DNA from: Bacteroidota bacterium
GTDB lineage: Bacteria > Bacteroidota > Bacteroidia > Chitinophagales > Chitinophagaceae
Length of the DNA: 34,933 nt
Direction: 5' to 3'
Assembly: GCA_018267915.1 (NCBI GenBank)
Contig: JAFDXN010000061.1
Location: 1 to 34,933 of the forward strand
The notes below the pieces were generated by a model. It was given only the letters and a program-made list of their open reading frames with translations, made no database searches and was not told the origin of the DNA. This document shows positions 29,361-34,933 of this stretch, in pieces (positions within the stretch are counted from its first letter, which is position 1; every line of letters begins with the position of its first letter). Both the position numbers and the translations under genes were made by a program.

Positions 29361-31202
29361 TTACAACAATTCCGAGATGGCGCTCACCAGCTCTGTCCTC
29401 GTTATCGGTACACCTTTGATCTTGTTGTAGCCCTTCGCATCCACCATAAACTCGCTGCGGATGATCTTTATCAGTTGGCCGTTGTTCAGCTCGGGTATCA
29501 GCACGTGCTTGTAGCGTTGCAGCATTTCGCCCAGGTTGCGGGGGAAGGGCCTCAGGTACCGCAGGTGTGCATGTGCCACACTCTTGCCCTGGTTTTGCAG
29601 CTCCATGCAGGCGCTCTTGATGGCGCCGTAAGTACTGCCCCAGCCCAGCACCAGCACATCGCCGCTTTCGGGGCCGCTGTCCAGCGTTTGCAGGGGTATG
29701 TAGTCGGCTATCTTGTCCACCTTGGCCTGGCGTGTCTTCACCATGTGCTCGTGGTTCTCAGGGTCATACGATACATTGCCTGTTATGTCTTCTTTTTCCA
29801 ACCCGCCGATGCGGTGCTCCAGCCCTGCCGTGCCCGGTACTGCCCATGGGCGCACCAGCTTTTCATCGCGCTTGTAGGGCATGAACTGCGCTTCATCCTC
29901 ATCCAGCCCGCGTTTGAATTTCACTTCTATCGGTTGCAACTCGCTGCTTTTGGGGAACTTCCATGGCTCGGCGCCATTGGCTATGTAGCCATCGCTCAGG
30001 AAGATCACCGGCGTCATGTGCTGCACCGCTATGCGCACTGCCTCATACACCGCTTCAAAACAGTCGGCCGGCATCGATGCGCTGATCACCGGCATGGGGC
30101 ACTCGCCATTGCGGCCGTAGTAGGCCTGCAGCAGGTCGCTCTGCTCGGTTTTCGTAGGCAGGCCTGTAGATGGGCCGCCGCGTTGTATGTCCACTATCAG
30201 CAAGGGTATCTCCAGCATCACTGCCAGGCCCATAGCCTCTGTCTTCAGCGCCATGCCGGGGCCCGATGTGGTGGTCACGCCCAGGCTGCCGCCGTAGGCC
30301 GCGCCGATAGCTGCGGTGATGCCCGCTATCTCGTCCTCGGCCTGAAAGGTGCGTATGTTGAAGTTCTTGTATCGTGCCAGCTCGTGCAGTATATCCGATG
30401 CCGGTGTGATGGGATAAGTGCCTAAAAATATCGGCAGTCCCGACTTTTGCCCGGCCGCTATCAGGCCATATGCCAGGGCGGTATTGCCCGTTATGCCCCT
30501 GTATTCGCCGCCCGGCAGCTTTGCCTTCTCCACCTTGTAGCGGCTGCTGAAGGCCTCGATGGTGTCGGCATAGTTGTAGCCCGCCTGCAGCGCTTTTATA
30601 TTGCTCTCCAGTATCTCCGCCCGCTTGCCGAACTTCTCGTGCAGGAAGCTGAGGGTGCTTTGCAGGTCGCGGTTGTAGAGCCAGTACAGGAAGCCTAGTA
30701 CGAACATGTTCTTGGCCCTGTCCTTCTCCTTGGTGCCCAGTGTTATATCTTTCAGTGCCTCGCGGGTCAGCTTGGTCACGTCTATCTTGTGCAGTTCGTA
30801 GCCCTGCAGGCTGCCGTCTTCCAGCGGGTTCACGCCCTCGGCATAGTTGGCCAGGCGCAGGTTCTTCGCGTCGAAGCCATCGGTATTGGCTATGATGATG
30901 CCGCCCGGCTTCAGGCTGCGCAGGTTCACCTTCAGGGCGGCGGCGTTCATGGCCACCAGCACATCGCAGGCGTCGCCGGGTGTGTATATATGGTTGCTGG
31001 AGAAGTGCAGCTGGTAGCCGCTCACGCCCGGCACCGTGCCTAAGGGGGCGCGTATCTCGGCCGGGAAATCCGGGAAGGTGGAAAGGTCATTACCTATCAG
31101 CGCCGTGTTGTTGGTGAACTGGCTGCCGGTCAACTGCATACCGTCACCGCTATCGCCGGCAAATTTTATCACTACGTCTTCTACTACCTTGGTTGATACC
31201 AT
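29361..31202 (-). CDS. korA: 2-oxoacid:ferredoxin oxidoreductase, fused gamma-alpha subunit (KorA-like)
   Basis: The 613-residue protein joins a gamma domain (residues ~8-190, VVIKFAGDSGDGMQLTGSQF) to an alpha domain from ~230 (GNTALAYGLIAAGQKSGLPI, then YPITPASDILHELA, QAEDEIAGITAAIGAAYGG and TTTSGPGMALKTEAMGLAV). This is the KorA type of 2-oxoglutarate:ferredoxin oxidoreductase, which makes succinyl-CoA and reduced ferredoxin. The TPP-binding beta subunit (KorB), normally adjacent, is absent: downstream is a 53-residue membrane protein and upstream a divergent nuclease. It must be encoded elsewhere. The leader contains heptamer-type repeats up to the start codon. Confidence 0.93.
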   Translation of the reverse strand: MVSTKVVEDVVIKFAGDSGDGMQLTGSQFTNNTALIGNDLSTFPDFPAEIRAPLGTVPGVSGYQLHFSSNHIYTPGDACDVLVAMNAAALKVNLRSLKPGGIIIANTDGFDAKNLRLANYAEGVNPLEDGSLQGYELHKIDVTKLTREALKDITLGTKEKDRAKNMFVLGFLYWLYNRDLQSTLSFLHEKFGKRAEILESNIKALQAGYNYADTIEAFSSRYKVEKAKLPGGEYRGITGNTALAYGLIAAGQKSGLPIFLGTYPITPASDILHELARYKNFNIRTFQAEDEIAGITAAIGAAYGGSLGVTTTSGPGMALKTEAMGLAVMLEIPLLIVDIQRGGPSTGLPTKTEQSDLLQAYYGRNGECPMPVISASMPADCFEAVYEAVRIAVQHMTPVIFLSDGYIANGAEPWKFPKSSELQPIEVKFKRGLDEDEAQFMPYKRDEKLVRPWAVPGTAGLEHRIGGLEKEDITGNVSYDPENHEHMVKTRQAKVDKIADYIPLQTLDSGPESGDVLVLGWGSTYGAIKSACMELQNQGKSVAHAHLRYLRPFPRNLGEMLQRYKHVLIPELNNGQLIKIIRSEFMVDAKGYNKIKGVPITRTELVSAISELL

Positions 31203-31241
31203 TCTAAGTCAAAATTCAAAAGTCAAAAGCTAAAAGTTGAC
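31203..31241 (-). repeat. CTTTTGA heptamer-type repeat in the korA leader
   Basis: On the minus strand CTTTTAGCTTTTGACTTTTG followed by AATTTTGACTTAGA runs to the ATG. It closely matches the leader of the PaaY-like gene (3362-3396), in the same orientation relative to its gene. Confidence 0.65.
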
Positions 31242-31273
31242 AAATCCTTGACAGACTGCCCTTCTTTGCTGCG

Positions 31274-31281
31274 CAAAGGTA
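31274..31281 (-). promoter_or_regulatory. -7 box of korA
   Basis: Minus-strand TACCTTTG, about 70 bp before the start. No clear -33 TTG is seen. Confidence 0.5.
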
Positions 31282-31334
31282 GGCATTTTGAGGCGGAGGG
31301 GATAATGATATTAGTTAATAGAGGTATAAATAAG

Positions 31335-31427
31335 TTAGAAGTGGCGACTGGCAATGCGGTCTTTGATGGGATTGCCGGACATGTCGTAGAGGCGCTCGCG
31401 GACGGGATTTAATGAATATTCACTATC
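31335..31427 (-). pseudogene. Possible 3' remnant of a gene
   Basis: Between two stops the minus strand reads 30 codons including NPVRERLYDMSGNPIKDRIA and ending SRHF. The order and GC-rich codon texture look like the C-terminal end of a real protein, unlike the surrounding AT-rich DNA, but there is no start. It may be the tail of a gene removed when the adjacent accessory region was inserted. Confidence 0.3.
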
Positions 31428-31460
31428 TTAGAATTTGTAAAATGTAAACAAGTCGCTATA

Positions 31461-32759
31461 GTGGATAAAGAAAAACTCGACAATTTTGTTAACTATAAGG
31501 TTTATCCAAATGCTACGGACGTTTTCGATCTATCATTGGAGTCAATCGAAAAAATTAAGAATGATTGTATTTTCGTAATTGACACTAATGCGCTACTTGT
31601 TCCTTATTCGACTGGATCACACAGTTTAAAAGAAATAAACAAAGTATTTACTAAACTAAAGCTTCAAAAAAGGATATTTATTCCTGGACAGGTAGCAAGG
31701 GAATTCGCAAATAATCGTCCAAACAAGCTAAAACAGATTTTTCAACAGCTCAATAGGAAGCAATCGTCGGTCAGCAATTTAGACATTGGAAACTACCCCC
31801 TTTTGGAAGAGATTGAGAGTTATCAAAACGCATTAGAAATTGAGAAAGCCATTAATGAAAAACTAAAAGAGTACAGAAAGGCAATCTCTTCGGTACTCAA
31901 AGTGGTTAAAATGTGGAATTGGGACGATCCCGTTAGCCTTATTTACAGGGAGATATTCACTAAGGAAACAATAGTTGATACAGAATTTGACCGCGAAAAA
32001 ACACTGTCCGAATTAACTTACCGGCACAACCATAAAATACCTCCTGGATATAAAGATGATAGCAAACCCGATGACGGTATCGGAGACTTGCTGATCTGGT
32101 TTACAATTCTTGAACTCGCGAAAGCCGAAAAACACGTGATATTCATCTCCGCAGACGAAAAAAATGATTGGTATCACATCAGTGAAGGGCAAGCATTATA
32201 TCCGAGATTTGAATTAATTGCTGAATTTAAAAACGTATCAAAAGGGAAAACATTCCAAATAATAAAATTATCAGAATTTTTGAATTTGTTGGGGGCAGAT
32301 GAAGATGCGATAAAAGAAATTGAAATTCGCGAAAGAACTTTTTCGGGCGTTGCAGCACAAAGGCGAGTTTATGCGTTGAAAGCCGAACGTGCAGTTTTTA
32401 ATTGGTATACAAATAACGGAATACCAATAACTCAAATTTTTAATGGCAAACTCGACTTTGCTATACTCTACGATGGCGACAAAAGGGCTGGGGTTAACGT
32501 ATTTATCATAAATGATGACCTATATAGTCCCAAATTGCTTTCGAGGAGACTTTACAATAAAATTTTTGAGGGTTATCAGGAAGCGAAATCAAGACAATAC
32601 AATAGAATAATATTCATTTTCTTTGTCGATGACGAGACTTATAATGTCATCGAACTTTTGAACACTCTCAATAGCATTACCACGGGGCTAGATGCTGATA
32701 GCATCGAATTTAAAGTCGGTATTCTGAATACTGAAAATGAATTTAGTCCCATTATCTGA
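31461..32759 (+). CDS. PIN-like (PIN_8-type) nuclease with a C-terminal unknown domain
   Basis: Residues ~30-270 form a PIN-like domain. The first acidic residue is D41 in FVIDTNALLVPY (the DTN motif), E81 lies in IPGQVAREFANNRP, the next acids are D204-D205 and D209 in PDDGIGDLLIW, and D232/D236 lie in FISADEKNDWY. This acidic set supports a metal-dependent RNase. A long helical insert (~85-150) is typical of the larger PIN_8 proteins. Residues ~300-432 form a second domain whose pattern E309, D332 and V-N-V (345-347) resembles a PD-(D/E)XK fold without the lysine. The start is GTG at 31461. The gene is AT-rich, stands alone, and is followed by REP units. A stress- or phage-responsive nuclease is a reasonable but unproven guess. 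Confidence 0.8.
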   Translation: MDKEKLDNFVNYKVYPNATDVFDLSLESIEKIKNDCIFVIDTNALLVPYSTGSHSLKEINKVFTKLKLQKRIFIPGQVAREFANNRPNKLKQIFQQLNRKQSSVSNLDIGNYPLLEEIESYQNALEIEKAINEKLKEYRKAISSVLKVVKMWNWDDPVSLIYREIFTKETIVDTEFDREKTLSELTYRHNHKIPPGYKDDSKPDDGIGDLLIWFTILELAKAEKHVIFISADEKNDWYHISEGQALYPRFELIAEFKNVSKGKTFQIIKLSEFLNLLGADEDAIKEIEIRERTFSGVAAQRRVYALKAERAVFNWYTNNGIPITQIFNGKLDFAILYDGDKRAGVNVFIINDDLYSPKLLSRRLYNKIFEGYQEAKSRQYNRIIFIFFVDDETYNVIELLNTLNSITTGLDADSIEFKVGILNTENEFSPII

Positions 32760-32772
32760 GAAAAGGTTCTCT

Positions 32773-32829
32773 GATTGGCGCAAGTGTTTTCCACTTGTGT
32801 CTTAGGATGGTTCCAGTCTTTTCGACTTG
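32773..32829 (+). repeat. Third copy of the two-hairpin REP unit
   Basis: GATTGGCGCAAGTGTTTTCC then ACTTGTGTC, a 12-bp spacer, and CAGTCTTTTCGACTTG. It matches the units that flank the RAYT gene 20 kb away in order and spacing. Confidence 0.85.
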
Positions 32830-32842
32830 AGTTTCTATCCCC

Positions 32843-32859
32843 GCAAGTCTGCTACTTGC
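32843..32859 (+). repeat. Short GCAAGT palindrome
   Basis: GCAAGT-CTGCT-ACTTGC, a further REP-type hairpin in the cluster after the PIN gene. Confidence 0.6.
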
Positions 32860-32901
32860 AGCAATAGCCGATATTGCCCCGTTCCCCCCGCTCCCGCAAG
32901 T

Positions 32902-32955
32902 CCCCGCTCCCGCAAGTCTGCGACTTGTGGTTATGAATAACTGTAGTTTGCAACT
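32902..32955 (+). repeat. Second-type REP, copy 1
   Basis: CCCCGCTCCCGCAAGTCTGC then GACTTGTGGTTATGAATAAC and TGTAGTTTGCAACT. A near-identical copy lies at 33541-33592. A truncated start of the unit (CCCGCTCCCGCAAGTC) directly precedes it. Confidence 0.8.
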
Positions 32956-33115
32956 ACCGTAAAGAAAATTTGAACAAAAAATATTCCCTTTATCTGGTCT
33001 AAGCCTCTCTGGATAGCATTAAATATTCCCATGAAAGATTAACTTTATAAACAGCAATTCGGCAAAGCCTGAACAAATGACCGTGACCGCAATCAAGAGA
33101 TTTTACGCGCAAGCA

Positions 33116-33529
33116 ATGAAACTATCATCTTTTTTTTTGAGTATCCTTTTGTCCCCGGGTATGCTTGCAGGTAAGGGTTTCAATGGCGATAACTGCTATC
33201 TGCTAAACGCTGTACTAACAAATGACAAAATTGTTCGCAACTTTTTGATCGAACGCTTACCGGATTCTTTAGTGACAATTATTGACACTAATAATTATTT
33301 CGCAAGTTGCACTGCCCCAATCGTACGCGGTAAAAAAGCCATCATTGTAAATGATAGGTCCAAAAGTAAGAGCAAATATCTAAATATTGAATTCCGGGCT
33401 ATCGAAAAGAAACGTAACTATACAGTACTCACATTGTTCTTTAAACCCGCTAATCATTTGTTCACAATAAGCTTGGGAAAGATAAAAGGCAAGTTGAAAG
33501 TTATCAGCGTCCATTCTGTTTATTACTAA
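33116..33529 (+). CDS. Secreted hypothetical protein, 137 residues
   Basis: From ATG 33116 the protein begins MKLSSFFLSILLSPGMLAGK, a clear signal peptide. The in-frame ATG at 33077 would add 13 residues before it and is less likely. The mature part is small and basic with beta-strand alternation (TIIDTNNYFAS, YLNIEFRAI, NYTVLTLFFKP, LFTISLGKIKGKLKVISVHS). No family recognised. It is AT-rich, stands alone, and is flanked in direct orientation by two copies of the second REP type, so it may have been captured or copied with them. Confidence 0.65.
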   Translation: MKLSSFFLSILLSPGMLAGKGFNGDNCYLLNAVLTNDKIVRNFLIERLPDSLVTIIDTNNYFASCTAPIVRGKKAIIVNDRSKSKSKYLNIEFRAIEKKRNYTVLTLFFKPANHLFTISLGKIKGKLKVISVHSVYY

Positions 33530-33540
33530 ACTATTTAATT

Positions 33541-33592
33541 CCCCGCTCCCGCAAGTCTGTGACTTGTGATTATAAATAATGACAGTTTGCAA
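33541..33592 (+). repeat. Second-type REP, copy 2
   Basis: CCCCGCTCCCGCAAGTCTGT then GACTTGTGATTATAAATAAT and GACAGTTTGCAACT. It starts 12 bp after the stop of the secreted protein gene. Confidence 0.8.
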
Positions 33593-33602
33593 CTGCTCTC
33601 GT

Positions 33603-33833
33603 TCAAGGTTTAACGGGATCAAAGATGCTATACATATACTCACAAGCCTCGCGCTCCGACGCGAATATTCTTTCGTTATGCCGCGTGCCTCTTTCGCTAA
33701 AATAAAAGACTTCCCATTTGACATAGTCATCGTGTAGGATCACCCTGTCAGGATATAGACCCTCATTTAAAGAATATTCATTAGGCGTTATACCTAGCAT
33801 CTCCAACTTTTCTCTTAACGTGGCTATGTTCAT
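33603..33833 (-). CDS. Small immunity-protein-like hypothetical, 76 residues
   Basis: From ATG 33833 the protein starts MNIATLREKLEMLGITPNEY. The middle reads SLNEGLYPDRVILHDDYVKW, then EVFYFSERGTRHNERIFASE and a final helix REACEYMYSIFDPV. The order YSL-G-x(5)-V-L-x(6)-W-EVFYFSERG-x(5)-F-SE-EAC-Y resembles a small family seen among polymorphic-toxin immunity proteins; this is recalled pattern similarity, not a search result. No toxin gene is next to it. The longer start at 33869 adds a cysteine-rich lead with no support. Confidence 0.6.
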   Translation of the reverse strand: MNIATLREKLEMLGITPNEYSLNEGLYPDRVILHDDYVKWEVFYFSERGTRHNERIFASEREACEYMYSIFDPVKP

Positions 33834-33860
33834 GCAGTAATTATTGTTTGCAAAACAAGA

Positions 33861-33905
33861 AAAAAACATTCAACTATAACAACACTCCAAATCCATCCAC
33901 AACCT
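33861..33905. repeat. 45-bp direct repeat, copy 1
   Basis: Starts AAAAAACATTCAACTATAAC and ends CCATCCACAACCT; 40 of 45 bases match copy 2 at 34103-34147, which is 0.24 kb downstream. Confidence 0.75.
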
Positions 33906-33939
33906 CATTTAAGTCCCCCAAACCTTCTCTTCCCCTCTG

Positions 33940-33987
33940 GTCTAAGCGTCTCGCTTAGACCCAAATTACAGCAAGCGTCACGCTTGC
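33940..33987. repeat. Two AAGCGTCnCGCTT palindromes
   Basis: GTCTAAGCG-TCT-CGCTTAGAC (33940-33960) and GCAAGCG-TCA-CGCTTGC (33971-33987), both perfect. A decayed relative of the first (TGGTCTAAGCCTCTCTGGAT) lies at about 32996-33015. Confidence 0.7.
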
Positions 33988-34102
33988 GAAAACAAAACCA
34001 CGTAGCCCCCTGATTTAAGTCTTTCGCTAGCGCGACTAAATCATACTAATCAAACGAAAAACCCCGTCTGGCAACACCAATTCAAAAGCTAAATTTTATT
34101 CA

Positions 34103-34147
34103 AAAAAACATTCACACATAACAACACCCCAAATCCATCCACAACCC
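34103..34147. repeat. 45-bp direct repeat, copy 2
   Basis: See 33861-33905. The segment between the copies holds the two palindromes and a GATTTAAGTC/GACTAAATC inverted repeat near 34011-34044. Confidence 0.75.
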
Positions 34148-34161
34148 CAATCAACTCAATC

Positions 34162-34196
34162 ACTTTTGAATTTTGGCTTTTGAATTTTGATTTAAA
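34162..34196 (+). repeat. CTTTTGAATTTTG heptamer-type repeat, third copy
   Basis: ACTTTTGAATTTTGGCTTTT followed by GAATTTTGATTTAAA. It has the same unit as the korA and PaaY-like leaders, but no long reading frame follows it. Confidence 0.55.
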
Positions 34197-34201
34197 ATAG
34201 C

Positions 34202-34234
34202 GGTATGATACCCCCAAATAAAGGGTATCATACC
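34202..34234. repeat. 12-bp perfect inverted repeat with a third partial copy
   Basis: GGTATGATACCC (34202-34213) and GGGTATCATACC (34223-34234) across a 9-bp loop; AAGGGTACCATA at about 34242-34253 repeats one arm again. From here to the right edge I find no convincing complete gene. Confidence 0.7.
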
Positions 34235-34470
34235 CTCTATTTAAGGGTACCATAAAAATCCAATTTCCCCATCCCAAAACCGCATCAGAACTTTACGCCA
34301 AAAACAAAAAATTGAACCGGCCTTATACCTAATTAACAATAACAGAATCCGGCCTTTGAAAGAAAAGCGTTAAAAAATGGGAGTGTAGGGCGGTTAAAAA
34401 AGAGCTCCGTCTACTGAAGATTAGAAACAGTTGAAGTACAAAAGTCCTCCTCCCATCGGGATTTGCTTTG

Positions 34471-34499
34471 GGCTGGAACTCATAGCTCTTTTCAGCCCG
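34471..34499. other. Structured intergenic segment
   Basis: GGGCTG (34471-34476) and CAGCCC (34494-34499) enclose GAACTCATAGCTCTTTT. It lies in a gene-free stretch (34260-34600) that otherwise shows nothing I can name. Confidence 0.35.
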
Positions 34500-34601
34500 A
34501 AGCGAGCATTTTTAGCTTTTCTTTCAACAGCCTTGAACTTAGCGTAGCGGTCTCATGAGCACCATTGAAAAATCATCGAAATCGCGAATAACTTTTCTTT
34601 G

Positions 34602-34723
34602 GTTACTTTCTTTGTATCAAGACAAAGAAAGTAACAAGTAGAAGAGAGGTTTGAAGCCAAAGAAGATAGCTTTTGGTTGCTTTCGTCATATGTCAAGACA
34701 AAAGAAAGTAACAAGCAGAAGAG
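34602..34723. repeat. Tandem pair of GTTACTTTC hairpins
   Basis: GTTACTTTCTTTG (34602-34614) pairs perfectly with CAAAGAAAGTAAC (34623-34635). A second, weaker hairpin uses GTTGCTTTC (34676) and GAAAGTAAC (34704-34712). Both right arms continue into a direct repeat CAAGACAAAGAAAGTAACAA-G-AGAAGAG (34618-34646 and 34694-34723). Confidence 0.75.
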
Positions 34724-34731
34724 CGACATAG

Positions 34732-34933
34732 AGCCTGGCATGTAAACCAAAACCAGGATTATCAAGCCTAAACTGTCAACCAAAATCAGGACGAGACAGG
34801 ACGAGACATAGGGAGTTATCGGCACAGTACAATATTCCTAATCAAACCATCTGCGACTGGATAAAAAGTTATGAGCAGGATATGGGACGAGGTTCAGAAG
34901 TGGGTACATTTAGTGTTATGACAAATGAGGAAC
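34732..34933 (+). CDS. Truncated transposase OrfA-like reading frame (cut by the window edge)
   Basis: From about 34810 the frame reads RELSAQYNIPNQTICDWIKS then YEQDMGRGSEVGTF, which has the helix-turn-helix pattern of IS3-type OrfA proteins (ELSAQYNIPNQTICDWIKSYE). It is open to the right edge. No start codon exists in frame back to the stop at 34729, and residues before RELS do not look like the usual OrfA N-terminus, so the 5' end may be missing or rearranged. A 10-bp tandem duplication (CAGGACGAGA twice, 34787-34806) and two AACCAAAAYCAGGA copies lie just upstream and could be an element end. Confidence 0.4.

Noticed and set aside
29277..30425. 382-residue plus-strand open frame
   Set aside because: It is antisense to korA and arises from its GC-rich third positions; the translation is rich in H, A, Q and R with no motif.
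32760..33600. Possible CRISPR array
   Set aside because: Repeats are REP hairpins of differing length and spacing, without regular spacers, and no cas gene is present.
34089..34277. 62-residue minus-strand frame
   Set aside because: It runs through the heptamer tract, inverted repeat and direct repeat copy 2; the translation is repeat-derived.
34553..34825. 90-residue minus-strand frame
   Set aside because: It spans two hairpin repeats and the transposase-like region, and its hydrophobic translation follows from the T-rich strand.

Overview
The window reads as a chromosome segment of a Bacteroidota bacterium, most likely in or near the Chitinophagaceae. The reasons are type IX secretion (T9SS) C-terminal sorting domains of both kinds at the two large secreted proteins, the Bacteroidota promoter form (TTG, about 20 bp, TAnnTTTG) upstream of many genes, and the general lack of Shine-Dalgarno sequences. 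No tRNA, rRNA or CRISPR array was seen. Taxonomy is inferred from these features only.

Region by region. 1-2.3 kb: end of a T9SS secreted protein, a small unknown protein, a single-domain response regulator, a small winged-helix-like protein and a Nudix hydrolase. 2.4-4.0 kb: rpmH-rnpA-yidD, then a PaaY-like hexapeptide (gamma carbonic anhydrase family) protein. 4.1-7.5 kb: ArsR-type regulator, tsaB and ridA divergent from one symmetric promoter region, and glnS. 7.7-11.8 kb: membrane-anchored thioredoxin, a frameshifted GNAT acetyltransferase, a small membrane protein, a fatty-acid desaturase and the ComM/YifB ATPase. 11.8-13.7 kb: a decayed REP-associated tyrosine transposase (RAYT) between inverted two-hairpin REP units, and an AT-rich YD-repeat protein. 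13.8-17.5 kb: a 1008-residue PKD/T9SS type B surface protein and a periplasmic FKBP isomerase.

17.5-22.9 kb is the most coherent block. Ten tightly packed minus-strand genes lie downstream of a Crp/Fnr regulator: a small DUF2892-type membrane protein, a CstB-like persulfide dioxygenase-rhodanese, a small membrane protein, two single-domain rhodaneses, another small membrane protein, a thioredoxin, an OsmC-like peroxidase, a lipoprotein-like rhodanese-thioredoxin fusion, and a half-size TauE/SafE exporter. I read it as a sulfide/persulfide handling operon. Both the regulator gene and the operon carry a TGAy-N4-rTCA dyad centred exactly 36.5 bp upstream of the last base of a TAnnTTTG box, which is a class II activator geometry.

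23-31.2 kb: GNAT, old yellow enzyme, an unknown protein, nitroreductase, L-2-hydroxyglutarate oxidase, DinB-like protein, CPD photolyase, a 53-residue membrane protein and a fused 2-oxoacid:ferredoxin oxidoreductase alpha subunit without its beta partner. 31.3-34.9 kb is an AT-rich accessory stretch: a PIN-like nuclease with an unusual C-terminal domain, a secreted unknown protein between directly repeated REPs, an immunity-like small protein, then about 1 kb of palindromes and direct repeats with no convincing gene, ending in a truncated transposase-like reading frame.

Calls rest on reading protein motifs and DNA patterns by eye. No database search was possible.
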